Shown here: piece after piece, positions 45,246-56,780 of the stretch
Layout of the letters: the number at the start of each line of letters is the position of its first letter
Numbering within the stretch: position 1 is the first letter of the stretch
Source: Macrobrachium rosenbergii
Taxonomy: Eukaryota > Arthropoda > Malacostraca > Decapoda > Palaemonidae
Assembly (NCBI RefSeq): GCF_040412425.1
Contig: NC_089792.1
Span: 23,104,309-23,168,308, forward strand
Direction of reading: 5' to 3'
DNA: 64,000 bases
Notes under the pieces: model-generated
What the model was told of the DNA's origin: nothing
What the model saw: the letters and a program-made list of their open reading frames with translations, nothing else
The model's database searches: none
Position numbers and translations under genes: made by a program

Positions 45246-45339
45246 TGCGATCATTTGTGTGCATGTTCATATGAGATAATGCAGTTATTGCCTGAACCAG
45301 CGGCATGAGTAGGATAGAGAGCAATAGGAAGGGTGGTAA

Positions 45340-46210
45340 TGATAGACAGAGGAAACTTCTGTTTTAAGTCATGAAGGCAAAGGGATTGTACTGCCTGAAG
45401 AGCTGCTTCAAGTGTCATTGGCACAGAAGGTCGGGTCAGGGAGGAACTCTTCTCGGTGCCTCAGAAGCAGAGCTAGCATGTTGGGCAAAAGGCTAAGTCT
45501 TCCAGCATTCATCTAAATTCAGGGTGAATGACACTTTGCTGAACTCCCTTGACGAATACAAATCCAATGGAAGATGAAGACGTCGAAGTATCCCACAGTG
45601 TCAGCATGCATCACCGTAGCCGTCCCTGGGTCTGGTACAATGAGGCATGTGAAAAATTGAGTGAAGGGAGCTCTCTGTTCCCGTCACTCTATCCAAGGGG
45701 CTGAGCTTGCCTGCCAATACATCCCACAGCCTGAAATGTATCTGGCTGACGGCTCTACAGTGCACCACAGTTCACTCAAGCACCCACAAATTCAAAGTAA
45801 CCGGAGGGAAACGAGACCCTCTTTGTTTGTTGACATATGCCACTATGTGGTGTTGTTGCCCAACAACACCACAGAGTATCTCAAAAACGATCCTGAAACT
45901 CTCGGAAGGCCAAGAAACTGCCTGAGTTCCAGGATATCGATGAGAAGGTACTTACTGTCTCGGTTGCACACCTCGAAGTCAACGGTCTTACACTTGTGCA
46001 CCTGATCGGTGCATCTGAGAACAGAAGCATGTTGCGAGGAGAATGAGCAGGCATATTCAGAGGTTCCTGTTGATCAACCACCAGCCTAAATCCTCCCTCA
46101 TCCTTCTAGAGGAAAAGATTAAGAACTGGAAGCAGAACGCCCTTATTTCCATGAAGAGATTCGAAGGCAAAGCTGCCTGAGGGGATAGCTTCTACAGTGA
46201 CGACAGGACA
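45340..46210 (-). pseudogene. RT start fused to RNase H by deletion (copy D)
   Basis: Near 46140-46080 a fragment reads LPVLNLFL then KDEGGFRLVVDQQ, the 'FLV.KKDGG.RPV.D' entry of the RT. Only ~15 residues later comes NMLLFSDAP, the first Asp box of RNase H (LFSDAS in copy 1), so most of the RT has been deleted. Further down there is LIDILELRQF (Glu box), then an Asn-Thr-rich box with VAYVNKQRG near 45830. A VPDPG tail near 45640 and LLRHREEFLPDP near 45450 close the pol protein. Stops and shifts throughout. Confidence 0.6.
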
Positions 46211-46229
46211 CTGAAGATGACTAGCCCTA

Positions 46230-49200
46230 GCGGGGCTGGCTTCTCCCGAAGTCAGGAACACGGGAGAGGAGACTGAATGGAAGCTTGGTGAAAGATGGCC
46301 AAGACCCGAGGAAAACAGATACTTCTGAAGGATATCCATTACCAGGTCTTGGGCCATTCCGAGCATTCTCCCTTCCCCTCCTCCCTCCGCCCTCTTCCCA
46401 ATTGGAAAGAAGGTTGAAAGAGACGCACGTATGCACACTTTCTAAGAAGAGAATGAGGAAGGCTGGGTGTTCTGCAAGCACCCTTTGAAGCCTGAAACTT
46501 CTTAGGGGCTGAGGAAGGGCAGCCTGCCATTGCCCGGAGGACAACGCAGTTGCCCTGGCACGTCCCTTGACTACTGCAGTATCTAACTACTCTGCGAAAG
46601 AAGGAGGTAGAACCGAGGCAAGGTCCGTTCTTCAGGGAATGTAACAACTCGGGACTTACAGAACTGGAGATGGAATCTGGCCAGTGTCCCTTTTCTTAGC
46701 ACCAGAATTGCCCACAGGTTACTGTCTGGTGCCAGGTAGGTGAACCCACGCCCAGAGTGGAACAGTCTCTAGAAGGCAGAGTCCTCTTCAGGAATGATCG
46801 CATCTGAGGAGGCAAAGCCTTGAAAAAGTGAAGGATCACAGATTCATCAGGAGACTACCTGGCGGGACACCAAGCGGTGTCTTCCAGGTTCGCCATCTCA
46901 AGTTGCAAGAGGGAACACCCTTCACAGCAAAGAGAAACAGTAAGAGATCTGGGTCTGGAGGAGCCAGAGCCCGGGAAATCTGCTAGTAGGCATAAGACCC
47001 CTCTGAGGAGAAGAATTGCTTCTGTCGAGGAAGAGGAAGGGAAAGGGGCTTGACTGGTTGGTTCGACCAAAATGAACTCTTTATCCAGGAAAAAAGCATT
47101 CATCTGGTCGAGAAAGCCCTTATAGCAAGCGTGGACTGTGGCAGCCACAACAAAACCCAAGCAAGGAGTTACTGATCTGGTCCTTTCCCTGAGATCATAG
47201 TGCTGATGAATTGGCGTGAAGATCTCTGCAAAAGAAAATTAAGGGTGTCTGCATCCCGAAGAAGACCCTTGAGTCCTCCTGGCACGTGACACTCCCAAAC
47301 ACTTCTCCTTGGAGGGATAACCACGCCAGAACCCAGAAAACCATCCTAGATTGCTCGAATCCTAATAGCGGAACTCCGAAGAAACAAAACTCATCAGAGT
47401 CCTCTCTATCCGACTCGCCTCCTCTGGCAGCAACCAAAAGGGTTTGAGGGAAGAAGAGAGGAGAGAAGCATTCTTACCTGTCCTGCCAGAAGAACCAGCA
47501 GGAGAGGCCGCCCACAGGCAATCATCAACCAGAGGTAATGACGGCAAATCGCGGGGGGGAGAAAGCTAATGCCACTGCAAACCGCTAACCTGAAGTGAGC
47601 AAAAGTTCCCTTGAGCTGAGTCTCCTGAGGGAAGGAGAGCCTCAACAGCATTCGGTTCACCAAACCGAGTGACCTGAGTCGATCACGTAGACATGATCGG
47701 GGGCTGGGCATGCAAGCTGATCAAGTAAACGCAATCATGGGCCGGGCGAGCAAGCCGGGCCAGTCTCGAGATGCGATCAGGGGCTGGCAAGCGGGCCGAG
47801 CTGATCTGAACTGATCAAGTAAAAGTGATTGGTGGCTGGGCGAGCAAGCAGGGCTGAGCCGAACCGAACCAGGAAAGCTTGGCTGTGAAATAGTGCTTTC
47901 TCAAGACATGCTTTAATCTCCTCCAAGGCCGAAGCACCTCGAGAAGAAGGTTTAAAGGGGATTCTTGTCTGCTAACCAAAGTGCTTGAACCCAAGGGTCC
48001 GAGACATGAGTTTCGGAACTGATCGAGCACTCAAAACGAAGCAGGTAGGAAGCTTCAAACATCCAAATGTTCCGACAAATTCTCTCGCCCTGTGCCTAAG
48101 CCAGACCGGAGAGCAAACTCTCTAGTACTGGTTTGGGAAGTGCCGAGATTCCACAGAATCTCAGACACTTGACGACTTGCTAGTCGAGCGCTCGCGATCC
48201 CAGGGAATCCGAGCGCTTGAGGTTCCAAGGAGTCCGAGCTCGGTGAGACTCCGGAATCTTGTAAGAACAATCTTTGGGAGTAAGCTCCCTCTCAGCTTCC
48301 AAGAAAACCGAGGAGGGACAGATGCAGAAACAGTCTTAGACGCAGACTTCTAAGAACTGGAATCAAGAGCGTGGCTTCGAAAGGTTGCGCACTCAAGGCC
48401 CCCGAGACACAAGACCCCAATGGCGAATGCAAATTGGATCCCGAGCCCAAGGGCTGGGAAGAGCAAAACAAGAGAACGCACTGCCTCTCTGAAGAGAGGT
48501 AGTCCTTCAGAAGTCCCGTAGGACCTCTGAAGGGAACCTCCTCCTTACCTCTCCAGGTGCTTGAACCCTCAGGACCCAGACACCAGGCTGGGAACCTGAC
48601 CGAGCACTGTTTTGGAACTGAGCACTCAAAACTAAGTAATGGTAGGAAGAACCAAGACACTTTCTCTCACCCTGTGCCTGAACCAAGAAGGTGAGAAGTC
48701 TCTCCGACATCGGTTCAGGATGCAAGAGAGTTCAAAGATTCTTGAGCACTCAGTGTGACTCGACAAAGTTGAGCACCCGACACAGCACCAGTCTAGAAGC
48801 AGAACTCCTAGTATGGCAACGGGAGCGCAACCGAAGTCTGCGTGCCCGTGACTCCTGAAATGCAAGACCCCTGGGGTGAGCGATTCAGTTCCCGAGCCTG
48901 AAGGCCAGGAAGAGTCAACGAGAGATCCCACTGCCTCCCTGTCAAGGGAGGTAGCCCCTTAGAAGCCTCATGGCGGAACTTCTTAGGGGAGGAAGAGGCA
49001 GCCTTCCTCTTCTTCAGCCGACAAGCCTCAGAAGAAGGGGAGAAGGCAGCAGAACACAAAGTCGAAGATCAAGTTCAAGACGACGACTACATCTCACAGG
49101 ACTTCTTCCTCGATCTCTTCTCTGACATCTACAGGATGGTGGTCAGGAAACACGAGAACTGCCGGGCTATCTAAATCAAGAAGTGCAAGCGCCCCAGGCG

Positions 49201-50030
49201 ACAGGAACACTGGGAGAAGCAACAGGAGTGACCAGGCAGCCGAGGCAGGAGGCACGACAGGAGTGGCCTGGCTGGCAGGAGCTTCAGGAACATCAGCAGA
49301 TGTGACAGGGGCAACCAGGTAGCTGGGGCAAAAGGTAGAGCAGGAGCGGCCCAGTGACTGGCTGCCAGGGCAACAGGAGCAAAAAGATAGTAGACGGGAC
49401 CACAGGTACAACAGGAGGCAGTGGCACAGCATACAGGAGTGCCAGGAACAAACAGCGGTTGGTCCCCTTGTCACAGCACAGTGTTGACACTGACATAGGG
49501 ATCTTAGCCATTACTGTCACCGTGGCAGTCGTCGAAGTATCCACTTTATAAGGGCAGTTTTCCTGCCATGGGAACTTCAGCTGCACCTTATGATGCTCGC
49601 TGTCAACCTCGAGAAAAAAGCGAAAAAGATTAGTAAAGGGAGACTCGTATTGCTCTGAGGGGGATTGTCCTATGAAAAGGAGGCCCCTGAGAAGAGGTTG
49701 CCCGACCCCCCCGCCCCCGGCCGACCATTGCTCGACAAGCAAGAGAAGAGGATAAAGGAGAGAGAGCCATAAGGGAAGCAACCAGAAGGAATGAAAGGGC
49801 AGTCACCAAGGGTGCCGTCGGAGGTGAACAACCTTCTGACGATGTCCGGCAACCCCTTCTCAATAAAGTTCCTGCCGGCAAAGCTGCCCTCGGTGCAGGC
49901 GGCAAAGAGCAACACTTGCACAAAACAGAAATTTGCAGTCACACTCCCATACAAGGAGCGGAGGGCGTGAGGCCCAAAGGATAGGGGAAGCAAAAATTTA
50001 CGCCAGTGGCCACTGACCCCAAGAAACACA
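46230..50030 (-). pseudogene. Gag-type region of copy D
   Basis: No frame is open over more than ~160 codons, yet composition is coding-like on the minus strand and Ser/Leu/Pro-rich in several successive frames. Short repeats with 'gagcactcaaaac' and 'cgagcgctt' recur at 48010-48230 and 48590-48780, and 'gcaggagc...aggcaacaggag' recurs at 49190-49400. Assigned to gag by position next to the RT entry; no motif is decisive. Confidence 0.4.
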
Positions 50031-50281
50031 CACTGGGAAATAACAACCTTACTGCAAGGCCATCAAAATCATGGGTTTGTATATTACATAATATCAAACA
50101 CACAATATATACACAAAACACAAAAGATCCTACCAGGAAAGAAGAGTTTAACGACAATCAGGAAAAGAGCTCTGAAAACTTGTCTACACAGCATGACAGC
50201 CGAAAGCAAATTGGAATTTTTACATCTGGTCAGGCGGGACCCCTGCCTACTGGACAGTAATTACTGCTTAACCACCTTGTT

Positions 50282-51549
50282 CTAGAGTTTTAATGGCCAT
50301 TTCCAACTCCGCTGTAAGTAATTCCTAAAGTAAAGGACCAATGGTTTGTATATCGTGTAAGAACAAACAAGAAGCAAGAAGAACAGAGCTGAACCAAGAG
50401 TTACATTAACTAAAAACCAAAGCCAGTTTTTTCAAGGAAGGCCTGGTTTCCAAAATCCCATATATATAATTTGTAAACTTATAACAAAACAGTAAATTTT
50501 ATAAATTGCCAATAAGACTCCAGCCAGCCATTTTTGCAAGAAAAACCATTTTGGGTTTTTCATGCAAAAATGGCTAGGAAATGTTAGGGCACTAAAAGAA
50601 CCTAAAAATACCAACCTAACGTAACCTAGGGGTGTTTACTGGTTACAATTTTGCCGCATTAGGTATGAAGGGGTGGTACTCTCTTACAAGTTGTAATTTG
50701 ATTAATTTTTTATTTATCCTTTGTGCACAGTGTTTACCATATTCAAAATAACGAGAATGAAGAGCTCTCTTATAAAATGTAGGTTACAATTCCATAGCAT
50801 GTATTGGCAAATTATAAAGTAATACCAACAAAACAACCAATCTTCTTCTTCTTTTAACGTGCTTTTATTCCCATATTAGTATGGGGTAAGCACGATGCGT
50901 TTCAGAATTTTATCATGAGCCCACAATTCCAAGAGAGAAGACTTCCAGATATGTAATTCGTGGTTACCCAGAATGAACTTCAACAAAAAAAATCTGACTG
51001 GGAGCTCACCCCATTCCTGTGAGTGTTAACATAAATGAATTTACATAAACATGTATTTGACGGACTAGAGGGCCATAGTAGGCTAGTCTGCAATTTTATC
51101 CTGTAATTTTGCCACAGATGTGAGCATGAACTTTGTACTAACCATGAAAAGGAGGGTGAATGTCCAGAAGAACTCCGCATGCATAAAGTACCAAAATTAA
51201 AAGTAAAATGCAATATTTTTCATATTTAAAGCGTTTTAGACCACTTCTTATGATGAGGAAGCACCCACAATTTTGCCATATTACGCTATGGAGGGGGTTG
51301 GGGGACAGGTATTGTCTAACCTTATAAGTCAAAAGTCGAAAATCATTCAATGGGGAACTAGTTTTTCTGAGAAACATTACACTCTTTCCGAGAAACATTA
51401 CAGCAAAAAACCTCATTTTCGAACTAACTCCAGTAAGACTTCGAGGATGCCGATTAGATAATCATTAATATCTCGGATATGGTGAATCTCCTCAAAAAGT
51501 GTTCAGAGACAAAGTTTTATTATTTTATATTGTGAAAATTAAAGTGTGA
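50282..51549. other. No recognisable gene
   Basis: AT-rich. 50845-50960 ('cttcttcttcttttaacgtgcttttattccca') resembles a frequent crustacean interspersed repeat from memory. A 22-bp hairpin with one mismatch and a 6-base loop sits at 50526-50575 (agccatttttgcaagaaaaa and complement). Confidence 0.4.
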
Positions 51550-52049
51550 NNNNNNNNNNNNNNNNNNNNNNNNNNNNNNNNNNNNNNNNNNNNNNNNNNN
51601 NNNNNNNNNNNNNNNNNNNNNNNNNNNNNNNNNNNNNNNNNNNNNNNNNNNNNNNNNNNNNNNNNNNNNNNNNNNNNNNNNNNNNNNNNNNNNNNNNNNN
51701 NNNNNNNNNNNNNNNNNNNNNNNNNNNNNNNNNNNNNNNNNNNNNNNNNNNNNNNNNNNNNNNNNNNNNNNNNNNNNNNNNNNNNNNNNNNNNNNNNNNN
51801 NNNNNNNNNNNNNNNNNNNNNNNNNNNNNNNNNNNNNNNNNNNNNNNNNNNNNNNNNNNNNNNNNNNNNNNNNNNNNNNNNNNNNNNNNNNNNNNNNNNN
51901 NNNNNNNNNNNNNNNNNNNNNNNNNNNNNNNNNNNNNNNNNNNNNNNNNNNNNNNNNNNNNNNNNNNNNNNNNNNNNNNNNNNNNNNNNNNNNNNNNNNN
52001 NNNNNNNNNNNNNNNNNNNNNNNNNNNNNNNNNNNNNNNNNNNNNNNNN
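51550..52049. other. Assembly gap of exactly 500 N
   Basis: A round number of N indicates a scaffold gap of nominal size. The flanks cannot be assumed to be adjacent. ORFs reported across it are meaningless. Confidence 1.
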
Positions 52050-52845
52050 CTTGATCAGTGTGGCACCAGCCTTGGAAGAGGACGAATGCGTCATTCCATA
52101 AAGGCAAATCGCTTATGGTCTTTTTTTAATGTTACGATGATGATATAACAGGATAATAATACAGTATAGATGGATTTATTAAGTAAAATATCAGTTTCAT
52201 TACCATTACCTTTATTTTAAATATATAACTTTAATACCCTATTTGACTTTTGCAAATACTTACTGTGAGTGTACCATCTATCCTAGGTTAATAATGTTGT
52301 TCTCACACATTTTGTATCTTGTGTATAGTAATACAATATGGAAACAACTGATAAGAAAGTTACTGTATAAAAATACAATAATGGTCATAAAACCATGGTA
52401 GACCGTGGGTAAACACAGATAGGCTACCTACCTACCGAACTGTGTCATTGATGAAAGAGAATGAGAAAGGGTTGCATTTTTTTCAGTGTATTTATGCAGT
52501 ATATTAAAAAAAATGGTAGATGATTGCCTTTTGCATAAATTTTTCAGTTTAAAGAATGATGTTCGCCCTTATCCGGGATTTTGCCATTATCCGACATGCA
52601 CCTGGCTATATTAATCTGGATAATTGAAGGATTGTTAATAATAATTTGCCCTTAATGTATGGAACTTATCAAATCAATACATCCTGCAAAATAATGTGAA
52701 TAAACCAGCATAAAAGAAAACTCTTAGTTTTTGAGTGATATTTCAATGCCTATACAGTTAATTTGCACACTGTAATTTATAGAGTATAGACCAATCCTAA
52801 ATTCATCAGTGAACTGAATGAATACTAACATAATCCTTCTCAGTA
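52050..52845. other. No recognisable gene
   Basis: AT-rich non-coding. 'cgcccttatccgggattttgccattatccg' at 52565-52595 resembles one end of a Tigger-like element, but no partner end was found. Confidence 0.35.
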
Positions 52846-52848
52846 TGC

Positions 52849-53175
52849 TTATGCCTGCAACCAGTGTTGCTAACACTTCTTTCTGCCTATGCAGCATTGC
52901 CAACACCTTCCCACCAATCCTGCCAGGCTGCCCCACCCTCCTACCTTCAAAACCCTTTCCCTGGCCTCTCACACTAGCTATAACTCTTTGTCAACCTGTT
53001 TATGTGTGTAAGCAGTGTTACCAACACTTCATTCTACCTCACGCAGCACTGCCGACCCCTTCCCACCCAGCCTGCATGGCCTTCGCCCCCTTAACCCTTT
53101 CTGAGCCTGTTTATGCCTGTAAGCAGCATTACCAACACTTCTTTCTGACTCCTCAGCATTGCCAACCATTGAAAG
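52849..53175. repeat. Degenerate minisatellite, three units
   Basis: 'tatgcctgcaaccagtgttg' or a close relative, followed by 'aacacttctttct', starts at 52849, 53003 and 53112. Each is followed by 'cagca.tgcc.acc' and a C-rich tail (absent in the last). The ORF across it is low complexity. Confidence 0.8.
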
Positions 53176-53189
53176 CTGGTTCTTAATTT

Positions 53190-53810
53190 TTATGAATTGT
53201 ATATATAGTGGTGCCAGAACCTGCAGGGGCCCATACTCAGATGTGAAGGTTTACCACTGACTGCCATTTTCTTTCTTTTATACAGGGACACAAATGTTTG
53301 GAATCTAGGGCATAATGAAAAACAATAAATGTAAATAATGCGTGTCGTCAAATAAATTATTTCACTTTACTTAAATCTGGCCTTTGTTCTTAGTTTTATA
53401 CCTTTTAATTTAAAATTCATTAACATCGTCCTCTTTTTCCTTGTATGATGTACTGCATCCATTATGCTAATATGTTTAAATCTCAATTTGTTTAGACCTT
53501 TTGTGCAATTTCTTAAGAACTTACAGCTACACCATAAGGCTATCTATGGCAATAATTTATTCATTATGGAGAGAGAAATTGTGAAATGTTTCTTTTTTAG
53601 TGCTCTGAATAAAAATAAGTGTGAATAATTAAATAAATTCTAAAAAAAAACAACAGAAAATAATGATTATTTAAAGCAGTGTCACAGAAATCAATGAATT
53701 TGTCAACATGATCAGAAGAAAATTATCTGACCTATGTCAAATGTCCTGAGCAGAGAATAGAACTGTTAAACATTTTATGCATAAAAAATAAACATGAAGT
53801 AATGAATTAC
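53190..53810. other. Probable TOP3A intron, 3' of the last exon seen
   Basis: Non-coding, AT-rich. It follows the donor GTAATT at 53810 on the minus strand. No further TOP3A exon recognised. Confidence 0.5.
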
Positions 53811-53981
53811 CTTTTATTTTCCAGAATTTTTCAGGAATAAATTGTTCAATGGCCTTGTAACGCTCAACAACAAATCCTAGGGTTGGAAACTGACAAGATC
53901 CATAACTGATCAATGTGTCTGCTAATGCTTCAGGAAACACTCTTCGCAGCCTTAAAGTTTGAAACCTGGTAAAAGCAGCAC
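53811..53981 (-). CDS. TOP3A: TOP3A exon (GAAFTRFQT ... FWKIK)
   Basis: DNA topoisomerase III alpha is the type IA enzyme that works with BLM and RMI1 to dissolve double Holliday junctions, and also acts in mitochondria. This 171-bp exon starts after an acceptor ending tttttgcag and ends at a GTAATT donor. It completes a Gly codon, then encodes [19 protein letters not shown] and on to [20 protein letters not shown], one of the most conserved stretches of eukaryotic topo III alpha at the start of the core type IA domain after Toprim. Phase matches the preceding exon (one base carried over). The catalytic Tyr box (a SYPRTET-type motif) should lie in following exons, which I did not find. Alpha rather than beta is chosen on the [10 protein letters not shown] string. 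Confidence 0.92.
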
Positions 53982-54120
53982 CTGCAAAAATCACAATTTT
54001 GAAACTGTAAACTCACAAGTGTATCAAGAATATGTTAAACTTGTTCTAATATTTATTCCCATCTCCACATCATAAAAATGGACTAATTCTTATAGAAATA
54101 AATTGTCCTAAAAAGTCTAG

Positions 54121-54271
54121 TAGCCTATATAAAAAATTGTTTTTCTCCAAACATTCAACTGGTTTACTATTTATAAACAAACAATACATCTGCATGTAGC
54201 CTATATAAAAAATTGTTTTTCTCCAAACATTCAACTGGTTTACTATTTATAAACAAACAATACATCTGCAT
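54121..54271. repeat. Two 76-bp tandem repeats
   Basis: tagcctatataaaaaattgt starts at 54121 and again at 54197. Both continue through 'ataaacaaacaatacatctgca' without visible differences. Confidence 0.95.
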
Positions 54272-54689
54272 AAGTTTCTTTGGTAAAAGATATGATTCCC
54301 ATCTGCATCAACTAATTGAAAATATTTCCCTATTTTTAATTTATCAACTCTTTACAAATACAAAATAAAATGCATGAAATAACCATTGTGTTGCAGAATT
54401 CTCAATGTTTCTGTATTCAACAACACCCTGAAACCTCAGTAAGTTTGGAGCTTATATACCAAAGGCCTTATCATCAATCATTTTTCAGAAATCAGAATTA
54501 TAATACAGTATCCTGAAAACATAACATATATATAGTAGTTCAAAAGGTTTCCTTAAATGTATCTGGCCTCAATGGGGTCAAAATTTAAACAATTTGCAAC
54601 GTTACTACTATATGAACAAAGGCCATTAGAAGGGAATTTTAAAATTCCAAACACTGCTGTACAATGTCTTAATACAAATATCTAATCTC

Positions 54690-55100
54690 AAATATCTAAT
54701 CTGTGCAACTCTTGCCTTTCCTAAAACCAGCTTGTTCATCACTTAGCATTTATTAATTTCTAACTCTAGCCTACTGAAAAAAAGCATAATGAATATTTTC
54801 GTTACAACTGACTCAAGCTGAATACCTCAATAGTTACCACATTCAGTCAGGTCACTTTTCTTTAATGTCTTTGCTATGACTTCCAGTTCAGATTCATGAA
54901 GATTTGTTTCCTCATTTCATATTCTGTATTGAAATCTAGTTTGCATAAGGTCATCCCTATTTCAATTAAAATCAACTCTGCAGTGATTCTATCTCTCAAG
55001 TTTCTTTATTACTGATTCTATCTCAAAAACCATGACTTCATTTAGGTCTCCTTCATTAAATCTCTTATTTCTAACCTAACAAAACTATTCAGCCCAGCTT
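54690..55100 (-). pseudogene. LINE reverse transcriptase, 5' half, inverted
   Basis: Minus-strand reading in linked frames: VMVFEIESVIKKLER near 55030, DRITAELILIEIG near 54980, CGNY then a stop where Arg is expected then GIQLESVVTKIFI near 54820, and LSDEQAGFRKGKSCTD at 54750-54703. This is the order of early RT motifs in RTE/CR1-type LINEs (PDGITAEL, NYRGI, DEQAGFR.G.SC.D). Stops and shifts are present. The next RT motif is found nearby on the opposite strand. Confidence 0.75.
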
Positions 55101-55134
55101 TCTCTTTCTTTTCCTTCTGTTATCGTTGGCCCAT

Positions 55135-55290
55135 CCTGTCTGTTGATTACAAGAAGGCATTTGACAGCATATACACACCAGTATTATGTACAATCTTGCA
55201 ATACTATGACCTTTCTGAAGAGGTAAAGCTAACTGAAATTACCCATGAACACAACAGATGCAAAGTAAGATGTTGGTACGGTCTTCTCAA
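55135..55290 (+). pseudogene. LINE reverse transcriptase, following half, plus strand
   Basis: A plus-strand frame reads LSVDYKKAFDSIYTPVLCTI, then LQYYDLSEEVKLTEITHEHN and RCKVR. DYKKAFDS is the metal-binding motif A that normally follows DEQAGFR by ~25 residues. Similarity fades after ~55280; the YADD region is not present. Together with 54690-55100 it looks like one insertion with an inverted 5' part. Confidence 0.7.
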
Positions 55291-55558
55291 GTGAATTTCA
55301 GTAAATACCGATGTGTACAAAGAAATGTTATTTCAACTTTGTGTTTTCCCTTTTCATGTACTGTATTTCACAATTAAAATACTGGTGCAAGTTTTAGAAA
55401 ATAAAGAATAAGATGCCAAATATAAAAGTTTGCCACTCAAAAGTGACAAAAATAGCAATTCTGACCAAAAAAAAGGTGCTAAACCACAGGAGTTGCCAAT
55501 TATGGATTCCAAACTAAAGAGGCTAACCTGTACTTAAAAAAAATATTAATTTTATTAC

Positions 55559-55677
55559 CAATGCGAAGATCCAGTTCACTACGAACATCTACAGCTACGC
55601 TTTGTCTTTCATCAGGTTGAGCTAAGTTTTGCAAGGCACGGTGTACAGACTGGAAGGTGATCTCTGAAAACTTTGCT
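55559..55677 (-). CDS. TOP3A: TOP3A exon (AKFSEITF ... ELDLRI)
   Basis: 119 bp, acceptor atattttcag at 55678-55687, donor GTAATA from 55558. The first base completes an Arg codon from the previous exon (AG|A). Then come AKFSEITFQSVHRALQNLAQ, PDERQSVAVDVRSELDLRI and the first base of the next Gly. It covers the end of Toprim and the linker helices (RFSEIT box and the DVRxELDLRIG box), which contact the core domain in type IA enzymes. The exon sits between two transposon-filled introns. Confidence 0.93.
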
Positions 55678-56499
55678 CTGAAAATATAGTTTTGACACTG
55701 CATTATTAATATCTTGGGGATGATAATACATTTACATAGAGCAATTTTAAACCTGAGACGCTAACAATTTTTGAACGTTTAAATAAAAAAAACACAGGTT
55801 GGTATATAAATATTAAATATAACCTCCTACACAACATCATTTAAATCAAATTAAGGACATCATCCAATACAACATTGAACAGAGGAAAAATCACAATGTT
55901 TCCCAGAATGTGTATGGAATTTCTTAAAAATTGAAGATAATTTACATTTTTCTTACAAACCGATGATAATTTACATTTTTCCTAAATATATACAGACAAC
56001 ACTGACACCTACACTTAGATAAAACCACAACCCATCCACTGAGTGGTGGGTGCTTCAGGTACAATGTACCCCATGGCTCCGCAAAAAGCTCGACACCTTA
56101 TTACAAGGTGAAAAGACAGCAGGAAAAAACAATCTTACGCTTCCTTCCGTGATACCATGCCAGCCACTTGAAATAGTCTCAAGGCACTGAAAGATTCAAC
56201 ACTGTTTAACTTCCATTAAAAATAGTGAGACATGAAGAACGATTACATTCCCAGTAGTTCGAAGGCAGAATGGATGTACGAGGCATAAAATGTATGCAAG
56301 CTAAAGAGGTAGAGGCTACCATGACATCTTTAGCTTTACTTACAAGAGGGCAAACTGCTCTCTTATTTCTGAGCGTGTCCTAAGTTAAGAAGTCCATGAG
56401 GGCAATACGTTCTAGTCAGTGAATGAAACGGATCTTGCCATATCACCATATGTAGAGGATGGTCCTCTGAAAAACTCCAAAAGGATAGAGACCTCGGAG

Positions 56500-56780
56500 A
56501 ATGATCTAGTGTCAGGCTGTAGCTGGCGCCAGAAGCGCTAAGCACCAGCTGAGCTAAGAGCTCGGGGATTGGCAGGCACTCTTGGGAGCTAATGGGCACC
56601 TGTGGTAATTAGCAGGCACTTGTGGGAGCTAGCAAGTGCACGTGGGAGCTAGTGGGCTCTTGTGGGAGCTGGGCCAGGCAAGCTGGGAGCCAGATGAGCC
56701 AGATGCTCATGGCTCTGGAAGCTCCATAGCTGGCACAAGACAACAGCTGATGCCAGACTGTAGTTGTCACCCAGTGAACT
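56500..56780. repeat. Degenerate short repeats: gggagcta / ggcgccag
   Basis: 'gtgggagctag' type units of ~25-30 bases recur about six times at 56580-56700, flanked by tggcgccag and ggtgccag-like strings. The same words are scattered through 12190-13160 and 59040-60200. Confidence 0.7.

Larger units (their letters stand above)
45300..50280 (-). mobile_element. Decayed DIRS retroelement copy D
   Basis: In coding direction: a long gag-type region (about 50000 to 46250), an RT entry joined directly to RNase H (46200-45540), and a pol tail (45540-45340). The end at 50180-50350 shares its terminal sequence with D2 (19320-19500). The recombinase was not found. More GC-rich than its surroundings. 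Confidence 0.55.
53982..55558 (-). other. TOP3A: TOP3A intron containing an inverted LINE fragment
   Basis: Flanked by the exons at 53811-53981 and 55559-55677 (donor GTAATA at 55558, acceptor at 53982). It contains a 76-bp tandem duplication (54121-54271) and a two-part LINE RT remnant (54690-55290). Confidence 0.85.

Noticed and set aside
49293..49781. 162-codon Leu/Pro/Val-rich minus-strand ORF as a membrane protein
   Set aside because: It lies in the repeat-built gag region of copy D, and neighbouring frames look equally open.
51520..52148. Long open frames spanning 51520-52148
   Set aside because: They consist almost wholly of undetermined bases in the assembly gap.
52565..52650. Tigger-like terminal sequence (ttatccgggattttgcc)
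   Set aside because: Only one end is visible and there is no partner or TA duplication.
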